This document shows, one piece after another, positions 1 through 8,159 of a stretch of DNA of 64,000 nucleotides. A program made the position numbers and the translations under genes. The DNA is from Bacillus aerolatus (GTDB lineage Bacteria; Bacillota; Bacilli; Bacillales; Domibacillaceae): contig NZ_WEIO01000011.1 in assembly GCF_009183655.1 (NCBI RefSeq), positions 62,001 through 126,000 of the forward strand, written 5' to 3'. Below the pieces are notes generated by a model. It did no database searches. It was not told the origin of the DNA and was given only the letters and a program-made list of their open reading frames with translations. Within the stretch, counting starts at the first letter, position 1. Each line of letters starts with the position of its first letter.

Positions 1-476
1 TTTCTGTATTTACTTTTTGATGTAGATACGCTCAAAGCACCGATTGATCGGCCGTGAAAGCATCCAGTGAAAGAAATGACATATGGTCTTTTCGTTGCGT
101 ATTTAGCCAGTTTGATCGCACCTTCGATAGCCTCCGTTCCGCTATTGGCGAAGAAAAAGCAATCTAAATCACCAGGCAAGATGTCACCGAGCCGTTTGGC
201 TAACGTTAAAATCGAATCATAAATAATAACGCCTGAAGGACCGTGAATTAAGTGATCGGCACTGTCTTTAATGGCCTGCACAACTTTCGGGTGGCGATGG
301 CCGACATTTTCAACAGCAATACCTGACGTGAAATCTAAATACGTTTTTCCGTCAGCTCCGTAGTAGTAGCAGCCTTCTGCTTTAACGACCGGTAAATTCG
401 GATGATCTTTCGCCATGCTTGGCGCCAGCAAGTTTGAAATATTTCCAACGAGATGAGTCCAGTTTTCTTGTTTCAT
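1..476 (-). CDS. gabT: Class III aminotransferase, GabT-like (3'-truncated by window edge)
   Basis: Reading leftward from ATG at 474-476 gives an uninterrupted frame to the window edge: the N-terminal ~158 residues of a PLP fold-type I, class III aminotransferase. Family landmarks seen are [18 protein letters not shown], the [19 protein letters not shown] cofactor-phosphate segment and [10 protein letters not shown]. The catalytic lysine lies beyond the edge. The family moves an omega-amino group from 4-aminobutyrate or 5-aminovalerate to 2-oxoglutarate. A near-consensus sigma-54 promoter sits ~75 bp upstream, and the preceding gene on the same strand encodes a sigma-54 activator, which matches gab loci known in bacilli (established knowledge). 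The exact substrate is inferred; another omega-amino acid is possible. Confidence 0.85.
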   Translation of the reverse strand, partial: MKQENWTHLVGNISNLLAPSMAKDHPNLPVVKAEGCYYYGADGKTYLDFTSGIAVENVGHRHPKVVQAIKDSADHLIHGPSGVIIYDSILTLAKRLGDILPGDLDCFFFANSGTEAIEGAIKLAKYATKRPYVISFTGCFHGRSIGALSVSTSKSKYR

Positions 477-548
477 AGTGAAACCTCCTGATAAGCAATG
501 GTGTAAAAGGCAAAGCTGGAAGACTTGCTGCCTTTGATTATTCCTATT

Positions 549-566
549 ATGCAATATTCATGCCAA
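549..566 (-). promoter_or_regulatory. Sigma-54 (SigL) -24/-12 promoter for the GabT-like gene
   Basis: On the minus strand the sequence reads TTGGCATGAATATTGCAT, with the invariant GG and GC separated by exactly 10 bases (GG-N10-GC). It lies between the activator stop codon and the aminotransferase start, so the aminotransferase can be induced independently of the activator. Confidence 0.85.
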
Positions 567-577
567 CTTGTGTATAT

Positions 578-1957
578 TTATTTATATTTTTTTAATTTTC
601 TAACGACAGAAGGCTGGCTAATGCCGAGTGCTTTTGCCATTTCGGTCGTCGTTCGGTATTTTTCCTGTGCATGAAAAAGCATTTTCTTTTCTACTTGTTC
701 CAACACTTCTGCGAGAGTTTGTCCAGTTCTTTCTAGGTTAAACAGCGAGTCGCTTTTTAACTGTAATTGATATTCGGCAGGCAGTTCTTCCAGGTTGATG
801 AGGGGGGAACGGCTCGTAATCATTAGTCTTTCCATTAAATTTTCGAGTTCCCTGACATTGCCTTTCCACTCCAGTCCTAGTAAGTGCTCGACTAAAAGGT
901 TGTCCAATTCGCGCTGCCGATTGTGCTGCTTTGCAAAACGGTTTTTAAAATGGTAAATAAGCGCCAGCAAATCTTCTTTCCGTTCACGAAGCGGTGGGAT
1001 GTGAATGGGAACAACATTTAAGCGGAAATATAAATCCTGCCGAAACTCCTGTTTTTCCACCGCTTTCTTCAAGTCGCGATTAGTGGCAGCAATTAAACGA
1101 AAATCTGCTGAAACCGGCTTTGTTCCGCCTACACGATAAAACTGTTTATTTTGAATAAACTTAAGGAGCTTTGCTTGTAAGTGAATCGGAAGCTCGCCGA
1201 TTTCATCTAAAAATAGCGTCCCGCCTTGTGCCATTTCAGCATAGCCAATTTTTCCTTTCGCTTTGGCACCGGTAAATGATCCGCCTTCATAGCCGAAAAA
1301 TTCAGCTTCGAATAACGCTTCCGGAATAGCACTGCAGTTAACTTCGATGAAGGGGCCGTTCTTTTTCGGGCTTTTCAGATGAATTTGCTTAGCGAGTGCC
1401 GATTTGCCCACGCCCGATTCTCCTAACAGCAAAACTGTGACGTCAATATCTTCTATTCTTTGAATGGTATCCACAATATTTTTCATCGCTTGACTGTCAG
1501 CAATCATGCCATCAAGTTTTATACTTTGATGACGAAGCAAGGCAAGTTCGCTTTTTACGCGAGCCATTTCTTCTTCCAAATTATTTAAATATTCCTTGAT
1601 CACAAGCAGTTCGGAAATGTCGTAAGAATAGCTGACGATATGCTCGATTTCTCCTGTTTCCCCGAAAACCGGTATGCCAGTAATTAATATTTTTTTGCCG
1701 GATGGAGTTGTCTGAACGAGAATGACTTTTTTCTTTTTTTGAAGAACTACGGGAGTAATTGCCGGTTTGAACACGCCTTCCTGCTCTAGATCATAGACAG
1801 ATTTTCCGAGCAGTGTTTCGGGTTCGAGGCCGTAATGGCTGCCGCTTCCCTTACTGACTTTTAAAACAATGCCGTTTGCATTTGTGACCATAATATCTTC
1901 TTCGAGAGAATGAAGAACTTCCGCTTTATTGCTCGGATCCATGTAAAAATCGTACAT
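578..1957 (-). CDS. Sigma-54-dependent activator, PAS-AAA+-HTH (GabR-like)
   Basis: A 459-aa enhancer-binding protein. It has one PAS domain (about residues 12-110), a short coiled coil (~110-145), an AAA+ module with Walker A GESGVGKS near residue 180 and FLDEIGELP as Walker B, the GNVRELENL segment, and a C-terminal helix-turn-helix (TTTEMAKALGISQPSVVRK). The sigma-54-contacting loop reads GSFTGA rather than the usual GAFTGA. ATG at 1957 is preferred over the upstream in-frame start because GGAGG lies 7 bases before it. The PAS, AAA+ and HTH parts are strongly similar to the C-terminal half of the activator at 26791-28920, so the two are paralogues. Position suggests control of the adjacent GabT-like gene; the PAS ligand is unknown. 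Confidence 0.88.
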   Translation of the reverse strand: MYDFYMDPSNKAEVLHSLEEDIMVTNANGIVLKVSKGSGSHYGLEPETLLGKSVYDLEQEGVFKPAITPVVLQKKKKVILVQTTPSGKKILITGIPVFGETGEIEHIVSYSYDISELLVIKEYLNNLEEEMARVKSELALLRHQSIKLDGMIADSQAMKNIVDTIQRIEDIDVTVLLLGESGVGKSALAKQIHLKSPKKNGPFIEVNCSAIPEALFEAEFFGYEGGSFTGAKAKGKIGYAEMAQGGTLFLDEIGELPIHLQAKLLKFIQNKQFYRVGGTKPVSADFRLIAATNRDLKKAVEKQEFRQDLYFRLNVVPIHIPPLRERKEDLLALIYHFKNRFAKQHNRQRELDNLLVEHLLGLEWKGNVRELENLMERLMITSRSPLINLEELPAEYQLQLKSDSLFNLERTGQTLAEVLEQVEKKMLFHAQEKYRTTTEMAKALGISQPSVVRKLKKYK

Positions 1958-1970
1958 ACAACAGCCTCCA

Positions 1971-2062
1971 TTATTCATTTATGAATAAAAAAATTGAATG
2001 TTTTTATATTATCATATGAAAATATTGAAAAGACTGATTTATTTATTAATGAATAATTATTC
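1971..2062. promoter_or_regulatory. AT-rich inverted repeats upstream of the activator
   Basis: TTATTCAT (1971-1978) and ATGAATAA (1981-1988) form a perfect 8-bp inverted repeat with a 2-bp gap that overlaps the activator's 5' end. A second palindrome, GAATAATTATTC, lies at 2051-2062 and shares the ATGAATAA half-site. They could be autoregulatory sites of the activator or an AT-rich promoter region. The rest of 2063-2300 holds no open frame that I can support. Confidence 0.4.
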
Positions 2063-2309
2063 GATTTTGTATAATTGAGAAACATTAACAAACCTTTCGA
2101 AATACAAAGCTCACTACTTTAGCTTGCTGCATGGCATGTTGTTTGTCTTGTCCCAGCAGAGAAGACAAACTATTTAATAAAAAGCGAACTGGCCAAAAAA
2201 GGACTTATGTCACGCATTTCAAGGAGGGATTTTTAATAGTTAGTTAAATGGACCTTCTGCAATCAGTTTTCACCTTCCAAAACAGGAAAAAATGATTATA
2301 TATTCCATC

Positions 2310-2338
2310 TTGTTCTATTTGTAATAATTACCTATCAT
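2310..2338 (+). promoter_or_regulatory. Probable sigma-A promoter for the lipoprotein operon
   Basis: TTGTTC (2310-2315) and TATCAT (2333-2338) are separated by 17 bp, about 65 bp upstream of the GTG start of the lipoprotein gene. Confidence 0.45.
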
Positions 2339-2402
2339 TGAAAGAGAAAGAAAAAAGCCGACTAAGGAAGAGGCATTTATTTTTAAAATAGGGGGAACAG
2401 TT

Positions 2403-3464
2403 GTGAATAAGAAGATAGGCATATTGGCACTTATTATTTCCGTTATGCTCGTATTGGCTGCATGCGGCGGATCGGGTGCTAAGGAAGCCAGTGGAGAATC
2501 TGGAAAAAGCAAAACAATAGAAGTCAATATTGATCAAGCTGAATACATACTGGCGGGCGAAGATGGTGAAGCCGTGGATGAAACGAGCGGTATGCTCGCT
2601 GTTGATTTGAAAGTGAAGAACGTATCCAAATCTTCAATCAATGTGTCATCGTATGACGGCGTGTATTTATATGATGGTGACGAGCAGCTAAGCCCGGAAA
2701 AAGGTGTATACGTTAGAGGAATCGATTTGAAAGATGAAGGAAACGGAGACATCGGTGCTGGAAAAGTGAAGACGATGACCTTTTATTTCAATGTTGATAA
2801 AGATAAAAAATATGAAATTGGTATTACGCCGCGCTTGTCAAATCCTGGTGAAGAAGCGGATGAAGTTTTGCTCGAGCTCGACACAACGAAATATGGGAAA
2901 AGCTTTAATAAGCTTCAAGACCCTGCTAAAGCATTAACGGCATACATTGACACTATCTATCTTGGAAAAGAAAACAGTGATTATGAAAAATACGTAACAG
3001 CAGATAAGGAAGCTATTCAAGAAGAGGCCAAAGGCGAGTTTAAAAAGCAATTGAGCACTTCTTTACCGGAGAACAGTACGGATGCTGAAATTGAAAAATA
3101 TTACAATAGTTATAAGGCGGCTCTTGGTGAAAAGGCTAAAGTAGAAGCAAACACAATCGCTAACGCAGGTGGAAAAGCCGTAGTTAAGCTGAATTACTCT
3201 ACCGTTTCATTAAGAAACGTTTACGACAAGCTTTATAATTATCAAAAAGAGTATCGGGAAAACACTGGCGGATACGATACAGAGAAAGAAAAGCAATATG
3301 CATTTTCAAAATTCGATGCAATCGCCAAATCTTTGGAAGTAGTGAAAAGCCAGAATGGCGCAGAAATTAAAATGGTAGAAAAAGACGGAAAATGGACAGT
3401 GGATACTTCCGATCATTACAGCGACTATCTTGTAGAAGGATTCGCGAAAGGGAAAGCCTACTAG
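2403..3464 (+). CDS. Secreted lipoprotein, DUF5105-like
   Basis: A 353-aa protein with a lipoprotein signal peptide: MNKK, a hydrophobic stretch, and lipobox LVLAACGG with the lipidated Cys near residue 20. The first ~130 mature residues look like an immunoglobulin-like (DUF4352-type) fold. The second half, starting at KALTAYIDTIYLG, resembles the DUF5105 region of Bacillus lipoproteins. The start is GTG at 2403 behind GGGGGA. It precedes the TcaA-like membrane protein gene by 12 bp, so the two are probably co-transcribed and both face the cell surface. Function is unknown; family assignment is by eye. Confidence 0.75.
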   Translation: MNKKIGILALIISVMLVLAACGGSGAKEASGESGKSKTIEVNIDQAEYILAGEDGEAVDETSGMLAVDLKVKNVSKSSINVSSYDGVYLYDGDEQLSPEKGVYVRGIDLKDEGNGDIGAGKVKTMTFYFNVDKDKKYEIGITPRLSNPGEEADEVLLELDTTKYGKSFNKLQDPAKALTAYIDTIYLGKENSDYEKYVTADKEAIQEEAKGEFKKQLSTSLPENSTDAEIEKYYNSYKAALGEKAKVEANTIANAGGKAVVKLNYSTVSLRNVYDKLYNYQKEYRENTGGYDTEKEKQYAFSKFDAIAKSLEVVKSQNGAEIKMVEKDGKWTVDTSDHYSDYLVEGFAKGKAY

Positions 3465-3476
3465 GGAGCGGAAGTT

Positions 3477-4610
3477 ATGAATAAAAAAAGCTTAATAGTG
3501 ATTGTTCCTGCAGCTATATTGCTCATTGTGCTTGGCGGCGTGTTTTTTGCTGTGAAGCAGGCGGCTGCGCCGGAAAAGGTTGTTGAAACGTTAAAAGAAG
3601 CCATTGCTAAGGACGATCCAGCTATACTGCAAGACGTCATCGTAACGGATAACAAGCAGGCGGCAGTGAACAAAGCCTCCATTCAGGCGATGATTGCTTA
3701 TTTAAAAGAAAACAGCAGCAGCTATGACGTTATTAAAGCCGGACTTGAAGAGCAAATCAAAGAAAACGATTATGCGACGACGACTCAACAAATTACATTG
3801 ACTGAAGACGGCAAAAAATGGGGCATGTTTCCCAATTACAAGTTAAGAGTGAAGACTGCCGCTATTAAAGTGACCGGCCAAAGCGAGGCTGACCGAATCA
3901 GCCTTGCTGTCAATGAATCTGGCAAGCCGTTTAAAAAGCAAAAAGACGGTCAGTATGGACCTGTTCTTCCGGGAAAATACAACTTAGAAGTCAAGGTAAC
4001 GAATGAACTGGGCACGTTTTTGAAAGAAGAAGAAAAAGACGTGTGGGGCAGTCCGGAAGTGAGCCTTGTGATTGATGGCAATGCGCTGGCAAGTTCCGAT
4101 AAAGGTGTTCAAAAAGAAATTATGAAAGCCATGGATACGTTCAACCGTGATATCGCTGTTTATCAAACGTCCGGATTTAATAAAAGCAAACTGACGAATG
4201 TAACGGATACAATTCTCGAAGGATCTTTTTTGCTTGAGGAAAGTTTTGAAACTGTGAAAGACTATATTGATGAAATTCATGCTCAATATGCAGGGGCAGT
4301 CATTAATCTTGATGACTTGGCGATCCATTATTTTGATGGGCGGTGGACAGCTGATGTGACAGCTCTTGTCGCCTACAACAACAAAGTGAAGTATAGAGAC
4401 ATTAAAGAATTTAAAGATAATTCTTTCCGGTCCGTCAGCACGTATTCCTTTTTCTATGATAAAAAGCAGAAAAGATGGCTGATCGATGATGTAAAACACC
4501 GCGATCCTGTCGGGTCAGAAGAAGAATACTGGGAAAATAAACGGGAAATGAAAGTGAAAAACCCTCCTGTCTTAAAGTGGAAACGAGAAGGCGGGGGAAT
4601 AAAGCTATAA
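3477..4610 (+). CDS. TcaA/YvbJ-like membrane-anchored extracytoplasmic protein
   Basis: A 377-aa protein with a single N-terminal membrane helix (about residues 6-28, IVIVPAAILLIVLGGVFF) and a large external part. The pattern of an N-terminal domain (PEKVVETLKEAIAKDD), a central immunoglobulin-like segment (LPGKYNLEVKVTNELG) and a C-terminal NTF2-like part resembles TcaA/YvbJ family proteins, which are linked to envelope-antibiotic responses in firmicutes (family knowledge). It lacks the N-terminal zinc ribbon found in several relatives. It probably forms an operon with the lipoprotein upstream. A strong terminator follows directly. Confidence 0.7.
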   Translation: MNKKSLIVIVPAAILLIVLGGVFFAVKQAAAPEKVVETLKEAIAKDDPAILQDVIVTDNKQAAVNKASIQAMIAYLKENSSSYDVIKAGLEEQIKENDYATTTQQITLTEDGKKWGMFPNYKLRVKTAAIKVTGQSEADRISLAVNESGKPFKKQKDGQYGPVLPGKYNLEVKVTNELGTFLKEEEKDVWGSPEVSLVIDGNALASSDKGVQKEIMKAMDTFNRDIAVYQTSGFNKSKLTNVTDTILEGSFLLEESFETVKDYIDEIHAQYAGAVINLDDLAIHYFDGRWTADVTALVAYNNKVKYRDIKEFKDNSFRSVSTYSFFYDKKQKRWLIDDVKHRDPVGSEEEYWENKREMKVKNPPVLKWKREGGGIKL

Positions 4611-4618
4611 CGATGAAA

Positions 4619-4651
4619 GAGCGCAGGTGACGAATCACCTGCGCTCTTTTT
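4619..4651. terminator. Bidirectional rho-independent terminator
   Basis: A 12-bp perfect stem (GAGCGCAGGTGA / TCACCTGCGCTC) with loop CGAA is flanked by an A-rich left side and TTTTT on the right. It lies between convergent genes, and the stop codon of the GNAT gene is inside the stem. Confidence 0.9.
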
Positions 4652-5141
4652 CTCGTCTAACGGCTATGTCTTTTTTGAAGAAGGTAAGAGAAAGGCCGTC
4701 TGCGACAGTAACCTGTTCAATCTCCGTAAATCCGCAATGATTGTAGAGTTGAATAGCCGGAGTATTTTTTGACCCGGTAGAAACGATGATTTCTTTCTTA
4801 CTGAGCGCCAGCTGTTCAATAAACTTTATAAAAGCCCGGGCAATTCCTCGTCTAAAAAAATCTGGATGCACCATCAGCCGGTGAATATCAAGGACATCAT
4901 CAGTCATTTTAAAAGAAATGGCCCCGGCCAGTTCTCCACGAAGAAAACCACCATAAAATAATTCTCCGCACTGCTGCAATGACTGGACCGTTTCTTTTAA
5001 CGGCGGGAGATCCCAAAATTGGATAAGGTTTGCCTCCATTTCATAAGCGGGAATTTGGATATTCCATACCATTTGGGCAGCAGCAAGGTTTGTAATGTCT
5101 AATTTTTTGATAGACAACTGGTCATTGATATTTTTCTTCAT
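4635..5141 (-). CDS. GNAT-family N-acetyltransferase
   Basis: A 168-aa GNAT-fold protein. The acetyl-CoA-binding segment is VHPDFFRRGIARAFIKFIE (motif A, R/Q-x-x-G-x-A type), followed by STGSKNTPAIQLYNHCGFTE, the typical strand-helix end of the fold. The substrate cannot be told from sequence. The start overlaps the stop of the upstream TetR gene (ATGA), so they are translationally coupled and co-transcribed. This suggests an acetyltransferase induced by the TetR ligand, possibly for detoxification (inference). Confidence 0.85.
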   Translation of the reverse strand: MKKNINDQLSIKKLDITNLAAAQMVWNIQIPAYEMEANLIQFWDLPPLKETVQSLQQCGELFYGGFLRGELAGAISFKMTDDVLDIHRLMVHPDFFRRGIARAFIKFIEQLALSKKEIIVSTGSKNTPAIQLYNHCGFTEIEQVTVADGLSLTFFKKDIAVRREKERR

Positions 5142-5755
5142 AAATGGCCGACTCCCGAATTTTCTTGTTCTTCTTTACAAATCGAATGGATATGACTCGT
5201 AAGTATATGGATGATTCGATTCCGATCCACACGGCTGGGTTCCAGCATGGCATGGAGGGCTAATCCATCAATGATGGCATACAGCTTTTCTGTTTCCACG
5301 TCTTTATCAAGCTCTTTTTTAAAGAGTTTCATTTCGTCTAAGTAGTGAATCAACCGGGCAATAGCGGTGAAGATGCCATCGTGGCTGGCGTCAAACACGT
5401 CTTTTTTGTGCCGGGCGTGGGCGGTAAAAGCAAACCATACTTCCATTTCCGCCATCGTTTCTTTAGTCGTCGGCACGATTTCTAGCAAAATTTTTAACAT
5501 CATTTCTTTTGGCGGCAAATTCTCAGCCGCGACTCGTTTGATTCTTGCTTCCGCTTGTTCTTTAACGAGTTCCATCGCGTAAACGAGTAATTCATCTTGT
5601 GCAGAAAAGTAATGACGCAAGGCTCCTAAAGAAAGCCCTGCTTCTTTTGCGATGTTTCTTACAGTGGCTCCTTCCATGCCTCGTTCAAGTATGACTCGCC
5701 ATGTAGCTTCAGCAATTTGTTTTTTTCTTTTTTCATGATCGACTAGTTTTGGCAT
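5138..5755 (-). CDS. TetR/AcrR-family repressor, BetI-like C-terminus
   Basis: A 205-aa regulator. The N-terminal HTH contains GATVRNIAKEAGLSLGALRHYF (about residues 29-50), followed by an all-helical ligand domain with the WFAFTAHAR pattern of BetI/PksA-type C-terminal regions. It is co-transcribed with the GNAT gene. The divergent intergenic region holds two near-identical 16-bp operator-like palindromes (5796-5811 and 5842-5857), which suggests it represses its own operon and something on the plus strand. The plus-strand partner appears decayed. Confidence 0.88.
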   Translation of the reverse strand: MPKLVDHEKRKKQIAEATWRVILERGMEGATVRNIAKEAGLSLGALRHYFSAQDELLVYAMELVKEQAEARIKRVAAENLPPKEMMLKILLEIVPTTKETMAEMEVWFAFTAHARHKKDVFDASHDGIFTAIARLIHYLDEMKLFKKELDKDVETEKLYAIIDGLALHAMLEPSRVDRNRIIHILTSHIHSICKEEQENSGVGHL

Positions 5756-5795
5756 AGCTTCATCTTATCAAGAAAAAAAGAAAGAAGCAATTTTA

Positions 5796-5857
5796 TAATA
5801 CAGTTGTATTACAAAAAGGCGAGTGGTAAAATAACATTAAATAATACATTCGTATTA
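5796..5857. promoter_or_regulatory. Twin TetR operators
   Basis: TAATACAGTTGTATTA (5796-5811) and TAATACATTCGTATTA (5842-5857) share the consensus TAATACANNYGTATTA, and their centres are 46 bp apart. They occupy the gap between the TetR start and a plus-strand ribosome-binding site (AAGGAG at 5859-5864). This is the expected layout for divergent repression. Confidence 0.7.
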
Positions 5858-5872
5858 AAAAGGAGTAGATAT

Positions 5873-5951
5873 ATGAGTTTTATTGCGTGTAGGTATTGAT
5901 TTGCTTATTGCTGTCAGCAACTTTGTCTGGCCGAAAAGAGTAAGAGCTTAA
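5873..5951 (+). pseudogene. Remnant of the gene divergent from tetR
   Basis: A good ribosome-binding site (AAGGAG) and ATG at 5873 open an 8-codon peptide that stops. A different frame then continues as LLRVGIDLLIAVSNFVWPKR and ends at TAA 5949-5951. The pattern fits a frameshifted or mostly deleted short membrane-protein gene. The remaining sequence to 6115 has no supported gene. It could instead be a leader peptide. Confidence 0.35.
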
Positions 5952-6115
5952 GAGAAATAAATATGACTGATCGCTGGCTGCTACTTGCAGACCGGCTCTT
6001 TTTCATGGGCAAAATTAAGAGTGAAAACAGCGGTCCAGCCTCCGTTGCTAAGATTCACGACATTTTGAATGTGATACAATAGTGTCAAAATTCTTAAAAG
6101 GAGCCGCAGCACGAT

Positions 6116-8158
6116 ATGTTCTTTTCTGTTCGATTATTTCTTATTCTTATCTGTTTGCCTGTGCTCGCTGTGTCCTTTCCGGCTCCGGCTGCCGCTAATT
6201 TGGTCGACAGTCCATCAAAGCAGCTGGATAAGCCGCCGGCAAAAAAAGTGTACCGCATTGCCGGTGAAAAGCATTTGCCTCCTTTTTCTTATATAAATAA
6301 AAAAGGAAAGTTTACTGGCTTCAGTGTAGAGCTCTTTAACTATATTTCTAAAGAAGAAGGTGTGGAGTTTCAATTTTATCCAATGAATTTGTATGAAGCG
6401 ACGCGTGCACTGAAATCAGGAAAGATCGATGCGATTATGGGATTGAAATACTCCGCAGAACAAAGTGAACGTTTTCAATTTTCAGAGCCGTACTTTACGA
6501 TGACGGATGCGCTCGTCGTACCGAAAGAGGAGCCAGGTGAAGTAAAAAGCTTAACAGATTTGCGCGGAAAGACAATTGTGATGCAGGAAGAGCCAGTTGC
6601 GTTTGATTTGCTGTTAAATGTAAGGCAGGTGGAATTTCAATTAGCGCTTAATGCAAAGGACGGGCTCGATTTTTTATTCATGGAAAGAGCTGATGCCTTG
6701 TTAACGAATAAGTGGACAGCTGACTTTTATTTGGAGCAAGCGGGAGAAAAAGCAAATTACCGTCTCCTTGAACATATAGGAGTGCCTTCTGACTTTGCAG
6801 TTGCTGTCCGTCCGGGAGAAAAAGAGCTGCTTTCGCTTATTAATGATTCACTGGCCCGGATGCAGGCAAACGGTGAATATCAAATTTTGTATGCGCAGTG
6901 GTTTGGTTTGAATCCGGACGGCCGCTTGAAAGAAATGCGCAATTGGATTATTTTTCTGCTTGTCATTATCGGCTGTGCTCTTATTGTCCTTATTTTCATT
7001 TACTTATGGAATAAGCGGCTGAAGAAAGAAGTGGCTAAGCGGACATTTGCACTCGCCCAGGCAAATAGTCAATTGGAAATTCAGCAGCACGCGATTTCTG
7101 AAGCGAATGCGTTTAAAACACAGATTATTCATCATATGTATTACGGGATTCTAACATTTAACGAGTCTTTGCAGCTGACAAGCTTAAATGAACGGGCGAA
7201 AGAAATGCTTGCACTCGAAGGAAAAGAGCAAGTGCAGACGGCAGATGTCCTTAAGCTGCCGCTCATTGCCCGGATCATCGATAACTATGAAACTTTCCGA
7301 GAAAGTAAAGGCGAGCCGCAGCTGATTTCAGAAGAAGTAGAGCTGGAATTGAAGGGAGAAACAAGGTTTATTTTATACCGTCTTATCCCTTTGTATGAAG
7401 AGCAGGGAAAGAGGAATGGCTGCTTGCTGACACTCGCTGACCGTTCGGAAGCAAAGATGCTCGAAAAAAAACTGGCAACCCAGGAGAAGATGCGGGCACT
7501 CGGCCAGCTTGTCGCGGGAGTAGCTCACGAAATCCGCAATCCACTCACTTCAATGAAAACATTTATTGACTTGCTGCCGCGTAAATATGAAGATCCTGAA
7601 TTTCGACAGGAGCTGATTAAATACGTGCCGGAAGCATTGAGGAGGATGAATACAATTGTCGAGTCGCTGTTGGACTATTCCCGGCCGAAACTTCCGCAGA
7701 AAAAGAGATTGGAGGCAAGTTCTTTTATCCAGTCTGTGACAGCGATTATTGAACCGACTGTTAAAAAGAAAAGTGTCCATTTACGATTAGAAGTGGAGCC
7801 GGGACTAAAGCTTATTTGCGATCCAGACCAACTGAAACAAGTGATGCTGAACCTTTTGTTAAATGCCCTGGATTCAATGGAAACTACTATGAAAAAACAA
7901 TTAATAATCAAGGCTGGGAAAAGAGAAGACAGAGCCGTCATCAAATTTGTTGACACCGGCGCCGGCATGGAAAAAGAAGATGTTTCTCATATTTTTGAAC
8001 CTTTTTACACGACAAAGCCGCACGGCGTCGGACTGGGGTTAACGCTTTGTTATCAATGGATCAAAGAAAATAACGGCGATATGCAAATAGAGACTGTGAA
8101 AGGGAAAGGGACGACCTTTACCGTGATATTGCCTGCCGGGAAGAAGGAGGGTACATAA
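6116..8158 (+). CDS. Sensor histidine kinase with periplasmic-binding-type sensor domain
   Basis: A 680-aa membrane kinase. It has a signal/anchor helix at the N-terminus, an extracellular SBP_bac_3-type domain (about 45-265; YRIAGEKHLPPFSYINKKG, GLKYSAEQSERFQFSEPYF), one membrane helix (~280-302), a PAS region (~335-440), an H-box (GVAHEIRNPLTSMKTF) and a HATPase with N-box NLLLNALDSM, DTGAGM and GVGLGLTLCYQWI. The binding-protein fold usually senses an amino acid or organic acid. It is followed one base later by the NtrC-type regulator gene and then by a TRAP transporter with a sigma-54 promoter, so it probably senses the substrate that transporter imports. The GGAG is 12 bases from the ATG, which is rather far. 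Confidence 0.9.
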   Translation: MFFSVRLFLILICLPVLAVSFPAPAAANLVDSPSKQLDKPPAKKVYRIAGEKHLPPFSYINKKGKFTGFSVELFNYISKEEGVEFQFYPMNLYEATRALKSGKIDAIMGLKYSAEQSERFQFSEPYFTMTDALVVPKEEPGEVKSLTDLRGKTIVMQEEPVAFDLLLNVRQVEFQLALNAKDGLDFLFMERADALLTNKWTADFYLEQAGEKANYRLLEHIGVPSDFAVAVRPGEKELLSLINDSLARMQANGEYQILYAQWFGLNPDGRLKEMRNWIIFLLVIIGCALIVLIFIYLWNKRLKKEVAKRTFALAQANSQLEIQQHAISEANAFKTQIIHHMYYGILTFNESLQLTSLNERAKEMLALEGKEQVQTADVLKLPLIARIIDNYETFRESKGEPQLISEEVELELKGETRFILYRLIPLYEEQGKRNGCLLTLADRSEAKMLEKKLATQEKMRALGQLVAGVAHEIRNPLTSMKTFIDLLPRKYEDPEFRQELIKYVPEALRRMNTIVESLLDYSRPKLPQKKRLEASSFIQSVTAIIEPTVKKKSVHLRLEVEPGLKLICDPDQLKQVMLNLLLNALDSMETTMKKQLIIKAGKREDRAVIKFVDTGAGMEKEDVSHIFEPFYTTKPHGVGLGLTLCYQWIKENNGDMQIETVKGKGTTFTVILPAGKKEGT

Positions 8159-8159
8159 A

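Noticed and set aside
3984-4499. 171-codon minus-strand ORF inside the TcaA-like gene
   Set aside because: It is antisense to a well-supported coding sequence, with no ribosome-binding site and phenylalanine-rich shadow composition.
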